Positions 36,519 to 44,465 of a stretch of DNA of 64,000 bases are shown piece by piece. Under the pieces are notes generated by a model. It was not told where the DNA came from, searched no databases, and saw only the letters and a program-made list of their open reading frames with translations. The stretch is from Flavobacterium sp. Root186 (GTDB lineage: Bacteria > Bacteroidota > Bacteroidia > Flavobacteriales > Flavobacteriaceae), in contig NZ_LMHW01000010.1 in assembly GCF_001428525.1 (NCBI RefSeq), positions 372,341 through 436,340 of the forward strand, written 5' to 3'. Positions within the stretch are counted from its first letter, which is position 1. Every line of letters begins with the position of its first letter. The translations under genes and the position numbers were made by a program.

Positions 36519-37457
36519 TTAATTAATTTTTACCAAATGATTTTCGATAGCAGCTCTTTGAGATTCGTATTGAGCAGGAAGTTTTAAGTTTTGGCCTAAT
36601 TCTTCTAAGCTTTCATCTACAGTAAAGCCAGGATTATCTGTAGCAATTTCAAATAAAACGCCTCCTGGTTCTCTAAAATATAAAGAATGGAAATATTGTC
36701 TGTCTATCTGCGGTGTAATTGACAATCCGTAAGCTTCGATTTTTTCACGAAAGTGCATCAAAATTTCATCATTTTTTACACGGAAAGCAACGTGATGAAC
36801 AGTTCCATTTGCATTTAAACCGCGTTTTTCTTCAGCCAATTCTACCAAGTCAACAATTGCAGCGTTTTCTACAGCATCTGTAGCATAACGGTAACGGTTT
36901 ACATCCTGATCGATTAATTTGTAACCAAATATTTCCGTTAAAATTGCAGCAGTTGGTTTAATGTCGTTTAAAGTCAGCGTGATGTTATGAAAACCTTTAG
37001 TAGCCACATCAGCTTTAACTTGATCTGTTTCCCAGGCTTTTCTGTTATCGTCTGTTTTAGATTCAATTAACTCTAGTTTTAAACCATCCGGATCTAAGAA
37101 AGTGAGGTATTTTTCTCCGAATTTTTCAGATGGCTTATTATAAATTACATTGTATTGCTCAAAACGTTTCTGCCAAAAATCCAAGCTTCCTTTTGGAACA
37201 GAATATCCAATTTCTGTAGCCATTCCAGAACCTTTTCTTCCTTGCTGAATTCCTTCTCCCCAAGGGAAAAAAGTTAAGATTGTTCCGGCACTTCCTACTT
37301 CATCACCAAAGTAAAAGTGATATGTTCCCGGATCATCAAAATTTACTGTTTTTTTAATGAAACGTAATCCTAAAATATTTGAATAAAAGTTGAAGTTTCT
37401 TTTTGCGTCACCTGCAATTGCAGTAATATGGTGTAAGCCTAAAATTTTATTTTCCAT
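36519..37457 (-). CDS. ring-cleaving dioxygenase, MhqO-like (VOC family)
   Basis: A 312-residue two-module VOC enzyme of the MhqO/LinE-like group, which opens hydroquinone or catechol-type rings. The first module begins GLHHITAIAGDAKRNFNFYS with the metal-ligand His, and contains YHFYFGDEVGSAGTILTFFP; the second has KGFHNITLTLNDI, TVHHVAFRVKND and LYFREPGGVLFEIATDNPGF with the further His and Glu ligands. An MhqD-like esterase is nearby, as in Bacillus mhq loci that protect against quinones. The promoter carries a palindromic operator shared with the acetyltransferase gene at 38905. Confidence 0.9.
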   Translation of the reverse strand: MENKILGLHHITAIAGDAKRNFNFYSNILGLRFIKKTVNFDDPGTYHFYFGDEVGSAGTILTFFPWGEGIQQGRKGSGMATEIGYSVPKGSLDFWQKRFEQYNVIYNKPSEKFGEKYLTFLDPDGLKLELIESKTDDNRKAWETDQVKADVATKGFHNITLTLNDIKPTAAILTEIFGYKLIDQDVNRYRYATDAVENAAIVDLVELAEEKRGLNANGTVHHVAFRVKNDEILMHFREKIEAYGLSITPQIDRQYFHSLYFREPGGVLFEIATDNPGFTVDESLEELGQNLKLPAQYESQRAAIENHLVKIN

Positions 37458-37494
37458 GGTATTTATGATATTAAATTGTTATTGATTTCTTATA

Positions 37495-37539
37495 CAAATT
37501 TACCTCTGTTATCGCTCTGGATCGATTAACCTAGATTAA
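37495..37539 (-). promoter_or_regulatory. promoter and palindromic operator of the mhqO-like gene
   Basis: On the - strand a TAAATTTG -7 box (37502-37495) lies 38 bp before the ATG. The near-perfect palindrome TTAACCTAGATTAA (37526-37539) starts 24 bp upstream of the box, with AAGAAA beyond it. The acetyltransferase promoter has the same parts at the same spacing. No TTG stands at -33, which suggests an activator-dependent or repressor-controlled promoter. Confidence 0.6.
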
Positions 37540-37770
37540 GAAATAAAACCTCTTTTTATTATCTGTAAAACGAATAACCAAATAACATTCCAAGTTTGTT
37601 AAATAATTGTTTGTTAGTACTTTACTTATGTTTTTGTTTTTACGATATATCGCAATTTTATGAAAGAAGCTGTTTTATTTAGAAAATCGATAATAATCCA
37701 GATAAGACTATTTTTCAAATTCTCCTTGCTGAAGTATGAAATATCAAACTAAATAATGGTGAATAAAAAA

Positions 37771-37787
37771 GCCGACAGAACGCCGGC
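37771..37787 (-). terminator. terminator of the esterase-cupin unit
   Basis: On the - strand a GCCGGC...GTCGGC stem is followed by six T residues, 5 bp past the cupin stop codon. Confidence 0.7.
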
Positions 37788-37791
37788 AGTT

Positions 37792-38142
37792 TTATAATTT
37801 TATAAATATTGATTTTCGAAGTTTGGGTTCAATATTTTTTGTTTTATGTCCTTTTCCTGTGGTGTCTTCAACCAATAAAATAGATCCGGTTTCAAATTTT
37901 CTTTTTTCTCCTAAAGAAGTTTCGATTTCTACACCGCCTTCCAGTAAAACAATATATTGGCGGTCTGGTGCATTGTGAAAATCATAGTCATAAGAAGGAC
38001 TGACTTCTCTAAATACTATAGATTTTACAGGTTCGTCATCAGATAAAAATCCAATATCACCATTGTTTTTCAACGGAACTTCGAAATCTTCAAAATGACT
38101 TTCGCCGTTGGAATCGCTATAAACTCGTGTTATTGTAATCAT
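37792..38142 (-). CDS. cupin-domain protein
   Basis: A 116-residue single-domain cupin. The start is set at ATG 38142, whose A is also the last base of the upstream esterase stop (TAATG), so the two are translationally coupled. Cupin features are FREVSPSYDYDFHNAPDRQYIVLLEGG, broken here into the HNAPDRQYIVLLEG motif, and GSILLVEDTTGKGHKTK with a late His. The pattern resembles small cupins that bind a metal or organic acid. The function is unknown, but the coupling to an MhqD-like esterase and the nearby MhqO suggests a role in handling aromatic or quinone compounds. Confidence 0.8.
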   Translation of the reverse strand: MITITRVYSDSNGESHFEDFEVPLKNNGDIGFLSDDEPVKSIVFREVSPSYDYDFHNAPDRQYIVLLEGGVEIETSLGEKRKFETGSILLVEDTTGKGHKTKNIEPKLRKSIFIKL

Positions 38143-38762
38143 TATTTTTTGTTGAAAATTAATGCATTTGCACAATCCACTTCGTCCTGACTTATAGTAT
38201 GTCCCATATTTGGATAGATTTTTTTAGTAACGTCTGCACCCATTTTTGTCATAAGTGCTTCAGATTCATTCACTCTTTCAACAGGAACATGAAAATCAGG
38301 ATCGCTTGTTCCGATGAAAATTGGCGTATTTTCGAAGTTTCCGGAATAATGATTTTCATATACTTTATCGCCAATAAGTCCGCCTGTAAAAGCCACAACA
38401 CCTCCGTATTTTGCAGCATTTCGGGCTGTAAATTCTAAAGCCAGGCAAGCACCCTGTGAAAATCCAAGAAAATAAATGTTCTCTTTTTCGATTCCGTTTT
38501 GTTGAATTGCAACAACAGCCTGATGAATAGCTTCTAATGATTTTGAAAAAGAAGGTTCATTTTCATTAAGAGGAGCTAAAAAAGAATAGGGATACCAGGT
38601 TCTGTTTTGTGCCTGAGGCGCTATCAATGCAAAGTCATCTACTTTAAGATGTTTCGCAATTGAAAGAATATCATGAGCACTCGCACCACGGCCATGAATC
38701 ATAATCAAAGCTTTTTTAGCTTCATTTAAAGGAATGCCATCGGTTAAAATTTCTGTATTCAT
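38142..38762 (-). CDS. phospholipase/carboxylesterase, MhqD-like
   Basis: A 206-residue alpha/beta hydrolase of the small carboxylesterase family that includes Bacillus MhqD. The oxyanion strand is ALIMIHGRGASAHDI; the nucleophile elbow is GFSQGACLAL with the catalytic Ser; Asp lies in IGTSDPDFHVP, and His in PNMGHTISQDE. There is no signal peptide. It is the first gene of a unit with the cupin (one-base overlap). MhqD and MhqO proteins occur together in quinone-resistance loci in Firmicutes; here they are split by the cupin and lie in the same orientation. Confidence 0.9.
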   Translation of the reverse strand: MNTEILTDGIPLNEAKKALIMIHGRGASAHDILSIAKHLKVDDFALIAPQAQNRTWYPYSFLAPLNENEPSFSKSLEAIHQAVVAIQQNGIEKENIYFLGFSQGACLALEFTARNAAKYGGVVAFTGGLIGDKVYENHYSGNFENTPIFIGTSDPDFHVPVERVNESEALMTKMGADVTKKIYPNMGHTISQDEVDCANALIFNKK

Positions 38763-38904
38763 AATGTTATATTTTTTTAATTAAGTAAGGCAGATTTGCA
38801 TGCAGATTTGATAGATTTAGCAGATTTGCTTTACCATTTTGCAATTGGTCATACGGCATTAATCTATATAATCCGTGTAATCTGTGGCCTATAAAGACTT
38901 TTAA

Positions 38905-39195
38905 TTATTTTTTCCAGATATCCTGATATTCTTCCGGATGTCTTTTGAATTGCGCATGAACGTATGGACAAAGCGGTAAAACCATCAAATTATTGGCACG
39001 TGCATACGATGTCATTTCGTCCAGAAGTTTTTTCGCATAACCTTTTCCTTCTGCTTCAGGTTCAACTCCTGTATGATAAACGGTGAGTAAATCAGGTTTA
39101 ATGCTTAGTGTCATTTCGCCTTGTTTTTTATCATCAACATATAGATTAAAAGCGCCATGTTTTTTCTCGTCTAATTCTAGTTTTATTGTTTCCAT
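38905..39195 (-). CDS. small GNAT-type N-acetyltransferase (GCN5-related, PF14542-like)
   Basis: A 96-residue minimal acetyltransferase. The start is taken at ATG 39195, nine bases inside a longer frame that would need TTG. It matches the short GNAT group with LYVDDKKQGEMTLSI, the TGVEPEAEGKGYAKKLLDEM acetyl-CoA loop, and LPLCPYVHAQFKRHPEEY at the end, which is the group's diagnostic block with the conserved Cys and His. Such proteins are widespread and mostly uncharacterised. Its promoter shares a 14-bp palindrome and spacing with the mhqO-like gene, so it probably belongs to the same regulon. Confidence 0.88.
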   Translation of the reverse strand: METIKLELDEKKHGAFNLYVDDKKQGEMTLSIKPDLLTVYHTGVEPEAEGKGYAKKLLDEMTSYARANNLMVLPLCPYVHAQFKRHPEEYQDIWKK

Positions 39196-39677
39196 ATTTT
39201 TCAATTATTATCTTTTTATACATATTATTTTTTCCTCATTGAATAGAAATGCTGTTCTAACAAACTTACAATGCAAGGCAACAATTAAATTTAGTCATTA
39301 AATTTCTTATACAAACTTAGTGAAGTTGTAAATGCACCTTGATTAATCTAGATTAAGAAAAAAATAGCAGCTGTTAAATTTCATTATTTATATTTCATTA
39401 CAAGCGATATTTTTAGCGAAATATAGTTATTATAATATTTTTTTAAAAATGTATCTAATTGATTGTCAATAAATTATTAAATTAGCATAGTGCTTGCATT
39501 ATCAGTTTCCATGATTAGGCACATGACAGGAATTAGACTATTCTTTTAGTATTAGGATTTCTAATAAAGGAATGAATTCTAATTTTTAAAATAGGTGCTT
39601 TGCTCAGATTGTAATGCTAATTTAAAAGTAAAATATGTCAATATGTAAACCTCAATAACTCCTTAAATATTAATCTT
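39196..39677. other. 480-bp divergent gap between the acetyltransferase and hydrolase genes
   Basis: Holds the acetyltransferase promoter and its palindrome (39312-39356) at the left. The remaining 300 bp are very A+T-rich and must contain the hydrolase promoter, but I cannot point to a convincing TTG / TAnnTTTG pair. No small gene with a plausible start is seen. Confidence 0.5.
39312..39356 (-). promoter_or_regulatory. promoter and palindromic operator of the acetyltransferase gene
   Basis: On the - strand the -7 box TAAGTTTG (39319-39312) is preceded by the perfect palindrome TTAATCTAGATTAA (39343-39356), again starting 24 bp from the box. The sequence just downstream of the box (TATAA) and the AAGAAA flank also match the mhqO promoter. 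Leader length is about 115 bases. Confidence 0.6.
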
Positions 39678-40448
39678 ATGACAAAATCAAAATCTATTAT
39701 TCTGATACATGGAAACTTTGTAAACCAAACCAGTTGGGAAAAGTGGAAGGACCGATATGAACAAAAAGGGTATACCGTTTACACACCGGCTAATCCCGGA
39801 CATGATGGAATTCCTTCTGACTTAAGAAAGCAAGTTCATCCTGATCTTACTAAAACGGGTTTTATAGATGTGGTCAGCAATATTATTAAACTAATTGAAA
39901 CCCTGCCCGAAAAGCCGTTAATTATAGGACATTCAATGGCAGGAATGGCCGCGATGAAATTATTAGAATTAGATAAAGCTGCTGCTGCAGTTAGTATTGA
40001 TGGTGCTCCTCCAAAAAATGTATTTCCTCCCTTTGCAACATTAAAATCAGTTATACCGGCATTTGGTTTCTTTTCTTCCAAAAAATATTTCATGGGCAGC
40101 CGTGAATGGTATGACAAATGTTTTTTCAATACACTTCCGGAAAGAGACAGAGCAAATGCTTTTGACAGTATTGCCGTTCCGGAAAGTTATAAAGTAAGCC
40201 GTGAATTGGTATTGAATTCTTTTTCTAATATTGATTTTAGTAAACCTCACAATCCTATTTTATTTATTGGCGGAGGCAGTGACAATATTTTCCCTTCATC
40301 GCTTACCACTACACTGGCCAGAAAATATAAAGACAGCAACAGCAGGGTAGACCTGAAAATTTTTCAGGGCAAAAGCCATTTTATATGTGGAGAGTCAGGC
40401 TGGGAAGCTGTAGCAGATTATATTTTGGACTGGTACGAAAAATTATAA
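39678..40448 (+). CDS. alpha/beta hydrolase
   Basis: A 256-residue hydrolase without signal peptide. It shows the oxyanion strand SIILIHGNFVNQTSWEKW, the nucleophile elbow IIGHSMAGMAAMKL with the catalytic Ser, Asp in FIGGGSDNIFP, and His in FQGKSHFICGE. The lid region between (FFSSKKYFMGSREWYDKCFF) is short. It resembles lipase-like or hydrolase proteins of unknown substrate common in soil bacteria. The next gene, another alpha/beta hydrolase, starts 38 bp on and is likely cotranscribed. The reaction is not known. Confidence 0.88.
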   Translation: MTKSKSIILIHGNFVNQTSWEKWKDRYEQKGYTVYTPANPGHDGIPSDLRKQVHPDLTKTGFIDVVSNIIKLIETLPEKPLIIGHSMAGMAAMKLLELDKAAAAVSIDGAPPKNVFPPFATLKSVIPAFGFFSSKKYFMGSREWYDKCFFNTLPERDRANAFDSIAVPESYKVSRELVLNSFSNIDFSKPHNPILFIGGGSDNIFPSSLTTTLARKYKDSNSRVDLKIFQGKSHFICGESGWEAVADYILDWYEKL

Positions 40449-40486
40449 ACTTCAATAATATATACTAACAATTAAAACATAATACA

Positions 40487-41308
40487 ATGAGCAAGATTAC
40501 AGTTAAAGACGGAACAGAGATTTATTATAAAGACTGGGGAACAGGAACGCCTATTTTTTTTCATCATGGCTGGCCTTTATCAGCAGATGACTGGGATGCA
40601 CAAATGCTATTTTTCTTAGATCAGGGATTTAGGGTAATTGCACATGACAGGAGAGGACACGGAAGATCTACACAAACTTATTCCGGTAATGAAATGGATA
40701 CTTATGCTGCAGACGTTGCAGAACTTACGGAGTTTTTAGATTTAAAAGATGCTATACATATCGGACATTCTACTGGCGGAGGTGAAGCGATTCATTATGC
40801 CGCAAAATATGGAAAAAACCGTGTGTCTAAGGTAATACTTATTAGTGCGGTGACGCCTTATATGATTAAAAATGAAGGAAATCCAGATGGAGTACCAATA
40901 GAAGTATTTGATGATATCCGTTTTAATACGGCCAATAACAGACAGCAGTTTTATCAGGATATTACTTTTCCGTTTTATGGATATAATAGAGAAGGAGCAG
41001 ATATAAAAAAAGGAATTCAGGACAATTGGTGGCGACAGGGAATGAATGGCGGGATTAAAGCACATTATGACTGTATAAAAGCATTTTCTGAAACAGATTT
41101 TACTGAAGATCTAAAAAGTGTTGATTTTCCTGTACTTATATTACATGGCGAAGACGATCAGATAGTTCCTTATAATGTCACAGCCCTAAGAGCTATTAAA
41201 TTGGTAAAAAATGGAAAAATAATTACTTATCCTGGACTTTGTCACGGAATACCAACAACAGATGCTGATAGAGTGAATGCAGACATTCTTAACTTTATTA
41301 AATCCTAA
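40487..41308 (+). CDS. alpha/beta hydrolase, non-heme chloroperoxidase type
   Basis: A 273-residue member of the cofactor-free haloperoxidase/esterase group. It begins with TVKDGTEIYYKDWGTGTPIF, then FHHGWPLSADDWDAQM (oxyanion loop), AHDRRGHGRSTQTY, the nucleophile elbow IGHSTGGGEAIHYAA, Asp in ILHGEDDQIVPYN and His in PGLCHGIPTTDAD. All these blocks are typical of the family, whose natural reaction is usually ester or lactone hydrolysis with perhydrolysis as a side activity. It is in tandem with the preceding hydrolase and ends at a strong terminator. Confidence 0.92.
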   Translation: MSKITVKDGTEIYYKDWGTGTPIFFHHGWPLSADDWDAQMLFFLDQGFRVIAHDRRGHGRSTQTYSGNEMDTYAADVAELTEFLDLKDAIHIGHSTGGGEAIHYAAKYGKNRVSKVILISAVTPYMIKNEGNPDGVPIEVFDDIRFNTANNRQQFYQDITFPFYGYNREGADIKKGIQDNWWRQGMNGGIKAHYDCIKAFSETDFTEDLKSVDFPVLILHGEDDQIVPYNVTALRAIKLVKNGKIITYPGLCHGIPTTDADRVNADILNFIKS

Positions 41309-41360
41309 GTATTTTATTTAAGGATTTTCTATCAGAAGAAGGAAAACTTTTCCCATTTAC

Positions 41361-41408
41361 ACATTCAGAGATTTATTTTATTTACAAATCTCTGAATGTC
41401 TTTTTTTA
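41361..41408 (+). terminator. terminator that overlaps the end of the convergent gene
   Basis: ACATTCAGAGATTT (41361-41374) and AAATCTCTGAATGT (41386-41399) pair perfectly over 14 bp and are followed by eight T. The stop codon and last residues of the - strand cyclase-like gene are written within this stem-loop. Confidence 0.85.
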
Positions 41409-42330
41409 GATACGCTTTTTCTGGTTTGTTAATTTCTTCAAGAATATAAATCCAGCTCTTTTCAAGGCTTACTTTTTTATAAAATAATTGAAGAGACCGC
41501 CATTCTGAATAACTTTTTTTATTTTGGTTATTAAGCAAAATTTCAATCACCGTAAGCCAGATTAACCAATAATGCCCAGCCCTGAATTCTTTCATTACGT
41601 TTTTAATAATTTGATCTTCCTCATTCTCAATAAACGGAGCATAACTTAATAACCCAATTCTTAACGTGTTTATATAATGGGTAAGTACTTTTTTGTTTCT
41701 ATTGTTTTTTGTGGCAAGTTTAATGGCAATATTGAGGAGCTGTACTACTTGTTTCTTTTGTTCAAGAGGCGGCTTGTTTAAATCTAAAAACCATAATGCA
41801 TCTACATAACTGTAATCTTTCCAGAATTTGAAGGTACAGTTTCTATACAGCAAGCTGCAAATCTCTTTATTATAAAGTAACGCTTCTATTTGTTGTTCAT
41901 CTTTATTATGCACAGCAACCACTAATCGGCTGCCTTTAATTAAGGGTTCAAGTTTAGAAGAATGAACAAGAGCTTTGCCAATCATAAAATCTTTTGTAAT
42001 AGTCATTGAGGTATCTCGCTGCCCAATGGTCATTTCGCCTATACTTACCGCACCTCTTGGAAGTAAATAGAAATCAGGATCTGTAAAGGAGTCGTTCCAT
42101 AAAAAACAACCTCTGTAAATTTCAGTAAGACAATTTATTAATGCCGGATAACTTTCAGAATAAACCAGTAAACAATCAGAAGAAATATTCCCTTTAAGAC
42201 GGTCATCGTTATTGATAATCTGAAAAGCTATATCATAGAATTGCAGTAGTATTTCTTCTGATTTCTTTTGATTTTTCTCAATCATCTTTGTAAAACCAAG
42301 TAAATCGATATAGGCTAAAATCATTTCCAT
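41365..42330 (-). CDS. class III nucleotidyl-cyclase-like protein, uncharacterised
   Basis: A 321-residue cytosolic protein. The N-terminal half looks like a class III adenylate/guanylate cyclase fold: LAYIDLLGFTKMIEKN carries Asp9 at the first metal position, and NISSDCLLVYSES carries Asp52 at the position of the usual GD second metal site; RGAVSIGEMTIG follows as in cyclase-like domains, and FMIGKALVHSSKLEPL is a conserved helix. The C-terminal half (from about 190) is helical, without a recognisable motif. Cyclases of this shape are known from Pycsar anti-phage loci, but no effector gene is adjacent. Activity is unproven, and it could be a degenerate, non-catalytic cyclase. Confidence 0.6.
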   Translation of the reverse strand: MEMILAYIDLLGFTKMIEKNQKKSEEILLQFYDIAFQIINNDDRLKGNISSDCLLVYSESYPALINCLTEIYRGCFLWNDSFTDPDFYLLPRGAVSIGEMTIGQRDTSMTITKDFMIGKALVHSSKLEPLIKGSRLVVAVHNKDEQQIEALLYNKEICSLLYRNCTFKFWKDYSYVDALWFLDLNKPPLEQKKQVVQLLNIAIKLATKNNRNKKVLTHYINTLRIGLLSYAPFIENEEDQIIKNVMKEFRAGHYWLIWLTVIEILLNNQNKKSYSEWRSLQLFYKKVSLEKSWIYILEEINKPEKAYLKKDIQRFVNKINL

Positions 42331-42540
42331 AGCGGGAGAATTTAAGTATTCATTTTCTGATTTAGATTAAATGATTTTTAGAAATAATAATGCCAATTAT
42401 ACTTCATACTTTCAAATTTACGAAAGGATACAGAATAAAATATACAATACGACAAGATATTGTAATTATCAGTTTTTTAATATTTTATGCTTTTTTTGTA
42501 GTGAAGACGGAGTTGAAGAACTGCGCTTTTTTATACGTAA

Positions 42541-43482
42541 TTAGCTCACAATATCATTTATCGCCTGAAACAAATTCAAAGGATATTCAGCTATTCTGTT
42601 GCATAAGTATAAATACCATTCTTTGCCATATACAAAGTATATTTTTGTTGGATAACCTTGTTCTTTTAAGATGGTTAATTGCTCATTTTGAATTCCGTAT
42701 AAACTTTCAAACTCATATAAATCTTTGCTTGGGTTATAATTTTTAAGCAATTCAACAACTTCTTTCTGAATCAAATCATGGTGTGTAGCAATGGAACATT
42801 TGTGATTTCTAAGTAACAGCTGATCTACATAGTATAAATATCGTTCGTTAAGTTCAGTTCCTCTTGGAATTGAAAGATTCTTGGGAGTCTCAAAAGCCCC
42901 TTTAACGATTCTAATTCTGCCATTTTCCTGAATTAGTTCTTCAAAATCATCCATTGATCGGTGTAAATAAGCCTGAAGTGTTATAGAAGTATTTTTATAG
43001 GTTTTAGATGCTGTTTTGTATAAATCAATAACCGCATCCGTTATTTCAGTGTTTTCAGCGCTGATGGTTACTTCTATATTTTCTTTTTCGGCTGCCTGAC
43101 ATATTAAAGCTAAATTGTTTAAGCATAAATCTTTTGAAATTAATAACCCAATATGAGAAAGATCAAGAGAGAATGTCGAATTCAATTTTTGAAATTTAAT
43201 TTCTTCAGCAATTCGGATAAATTCATTAGTTGCTTCAAAAGCTTCTTTTTCAGTGAGTGTATTTTCGCCCATGAATTCTATAGAAGTTTTAAATCCTTGA
43301 TTGTTCTGATTTTTGACTTTCTGAATTGTTTCTTCTAATGTTTCACCTCCAATATATCGGTTTGCCGCTTTTTTAATTGTGTTAAATAGAATATCATTTG
43401 AAAGAATATATTGTTTAGCCTGTTCATTTATGGCTGCTTTTTTCAAAGCACTGGCTCCCATTAATAATAATTCCTGATCCAT
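42541..43482 (-). CDS. proline dehydrogenase (monofunctional)
   Basis: FAD-dependent oxidation of proline to pyrroline-5-carboxylate. The 313-residue TIM barrel matches the small Bacillus-type PRODH. Family blocks seen are EFMGENTLTEKEAFEATNE near residue 75, ITLQAYLHRSMDDFEELI, GRIRIVKGAFETPKNL, the SIATHHDLIQKE segment, FESLYGI and IYFVYGKEWYLYLCNRIAEY. In most PRODHs the last block reads with Arg-Arg where CNRIAEY stands here, so one of the substrate-binding Arg residues is retained. No P5C dehydrogenase is nearby. It lies upstream of the cyclase-like gene with a 210-bp gap in the same direction. Confidence 0.88.
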   Translation of the reverse strand: MDQELLLMGASALKKAAINEQAKQYILSNDILFNTIKKAANRYIGGETLEETIQKVKNQNNQGFKTSIEFMGENTLTEKEAFEATNEFIRIAEEIKFQKLNSTFSLDLSHIGLLISKDLCLNNLALICQAAEKENIEVTISAENTEITDAVIDLYKTASKTYKNTSITLQAYLHRSMDDFEELIQENGRIRIVKGAFETPKNLSIPRGTELNERYLYYVDQLLLRNHKCSIATHHDLIQKEVVELLKNYNPSKDLYEFESLYGIQNEQLTILKEQGYPTKIYFVYGKEWYLYLCNRIAEYPLNLFQAINDIVS

Positions 43483-43552
43483 CTTATATTATTTTACTGT
43501 TTATTAATTAAAAAATTCAATTAAAAGTATTTGGTATAGTTATAAGTTTAAA

Positions 43553-43855
43553 TTATAGCTCGTTGGACAATGTTTGTATGTATTTTAAAATTTCACTTTC
43601 GTTTCTTCGATAATAGGTCCATTTGCCGTGTCTAGTGGCAATAAGCAAATTTGCTTTTTGTAACATAGTTAAATAATGTGACACAGTAGATTGTGATAAA
43701 CCTGTTTTATCCTGTATATGGCAAACGCAAACACCATCACTAAAATCCGGAACATAAATTTGCTTAGGAAAATTGTCTTCGGGCTTTTTTAGCCACTTTA
43801 GCATATCTATTCGAACTGGATTAGACAATGCTTTATTAATTTCTATAATATCCAT
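43553..43855 (-). CDS. ArsR-family transcriptional regulator
   Basis: A 100-residue winged-helix repressor. EINKALSNPVRIDMLKWLKK is the usual first helix block. VCVCHIQDKTGLSQSTVSHYL combines a Cys-x-Cys motif just before the recognition helix, as in arsenite- or cadmium-sensing ArsR proteins, with the DNA-reading SQSTVSHYL. The wing is RHGKWTYYRRN. Metal sensing is therefore plausible; other ArsR regulators without metals also exist. A perfect 16-bp palindrome lies 17 bp before the start codon and is a likely operator. No metal transporter or arsenate reductase is adjacent, so its target is unknown. Confidence 0.92.
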   Translation of the reverse strand: MDIIEINKALSNPVRIDMLKWLKKPEDNFPKQIYVPDFSDGVCVCHIQDKTGLSQSTVSHYLTMLQKANLLIATRHGKWTYYRRNESEILKYIQTLSNEL

Positions 43856-43872
43856 ATCACAAATATATAACT

Positions 43873-43888
43873 ATATATCTAGATATAT
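43873..43888. promoter_or_regulatory. palindromic operator of arsR
   Basis: ATATATCTAGATATAT is a perfect 16-bp palindrome, 17 bp upstream of the arsR start. ArsR dimers bind such AT-rich inverted repeats, so autoregulation is likely. Confidence 0.5.
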
Positions 43889-44249
43889 CGATATGTTTAA
43901 AATAATAATTTTAAAACTTCAAAAATAACTTAAAAGGAACGGTCAAATTCACTAATAATATGCAGACAAAAACAAAGAAAAAAAGCAAAAAAATATTTTC
44001 TTAAAATTATATTATGTTGATATCTAACCTATATCTCAGAATGATAGAAATTTCAGGCATTTATAATTAATGTTTTTCTGAACTATAGTTCTCTATATTT
44101 TACGTTGTAGTAGTTTTTAATGTAGAATAGAAAAAAGATATCGAAGAACCTGAGATCAGTTTTGTACTGATCCCATTGTTAGGGGTTTAATTTTGTGTTT
44201 TCTGAGATTTCCACCTGCATTTTTGTTAATGAAGGGTTAATTCCAATAA

Positions 44250-44281
44250 AAAACCCTTAAACATTTCTGTTTAAGGGTTTT
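44250..44281 (-). terminator. terminator downstream of tRNA-Met
   Basis: AAAACCCTTAAACA and TGTTTAAGGGTTTT form perfect 14-bp arms around TTTC, 9 bp past the tRNA 3' end; on the - strand a T-run follows. Flanks match those of the terminator at 36457-36488. Confidence 0.85.
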
Positions 44282-44289
44282 GCCTTTTG

Positions 44290-44363
44290 TAGCGAGGACG
44301 GGAGTTGAACCCGTGACCTCAGGGTTATGAATCCTGCGCTCTAACCAACTGAGCTACCTCGCC
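44290..44363 (-). tRNA. tRNA-Met (anticodon CAT)
   Basis: On the - strand a 74-base cloverleaf runs from GGCGAGG to the pairing CCTCGCT plus discriminator A. The D stem (GCTC/GAGC), the T arm (ACGGG with TTCAACT loop and CCCGT) and the anticodon loop TTCATAA are clear; the anticodon CAT is at 44327-44329. The CCA end is not encoded. The anticodon stem lacks three consecutive G:C pairs, so it is not the initiator; elongator Met is more likely than the lysidine Ile2 type. Confidence 0.93.
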
Positions 44364-44465
44364 TGGACTGCTATCATTGAATTCCTGATTGCGGGTGCAA
44401 AGATAGAAATAATATTAAAGCTTACAAGAATAAAATGAAGAAAAAAAAATATTTTTAAAAACGCA

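Larger units (their letters stand above)
37458..37791. other. 333-bp gap holding the mhqO control region and a terminator
   Basis: The left third carries the mhqO promoter and palindrome (37495-37539). The right end has the terminator of the cupin gene (37771-37787). The stretch between, about 37540-37770, is plain A+T-rich sequence in which I see no gene or clear repeat. Confidence 0.6.
43856..44289. other. 430-bp gap between arsR and the tRNA gene
   Basis: Contains the arsR operator (43873-43888), a hairpin GATCAGT-TTTGT-ACTGATC at 44154-44172, and the tRNA terminator (44250-44281). The rest is A+T-rich with no credible reading frame. Confidence 0.55.

Noticed and set aside
42390..42746. 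Rightward 118-codon frame across the cyclase/proline dehydrogenase gap
   Set aside because: It runs antisense through the end of the proline dehydrogenase gene and shows no family features.
44290..44363. tRNA considered as initiator tRNA because of the CAT anticodon
   Set aside because: The anticodon stem lacks the three consecutive G:C pairs of initiators, and the stem ends A:C at the loop side.
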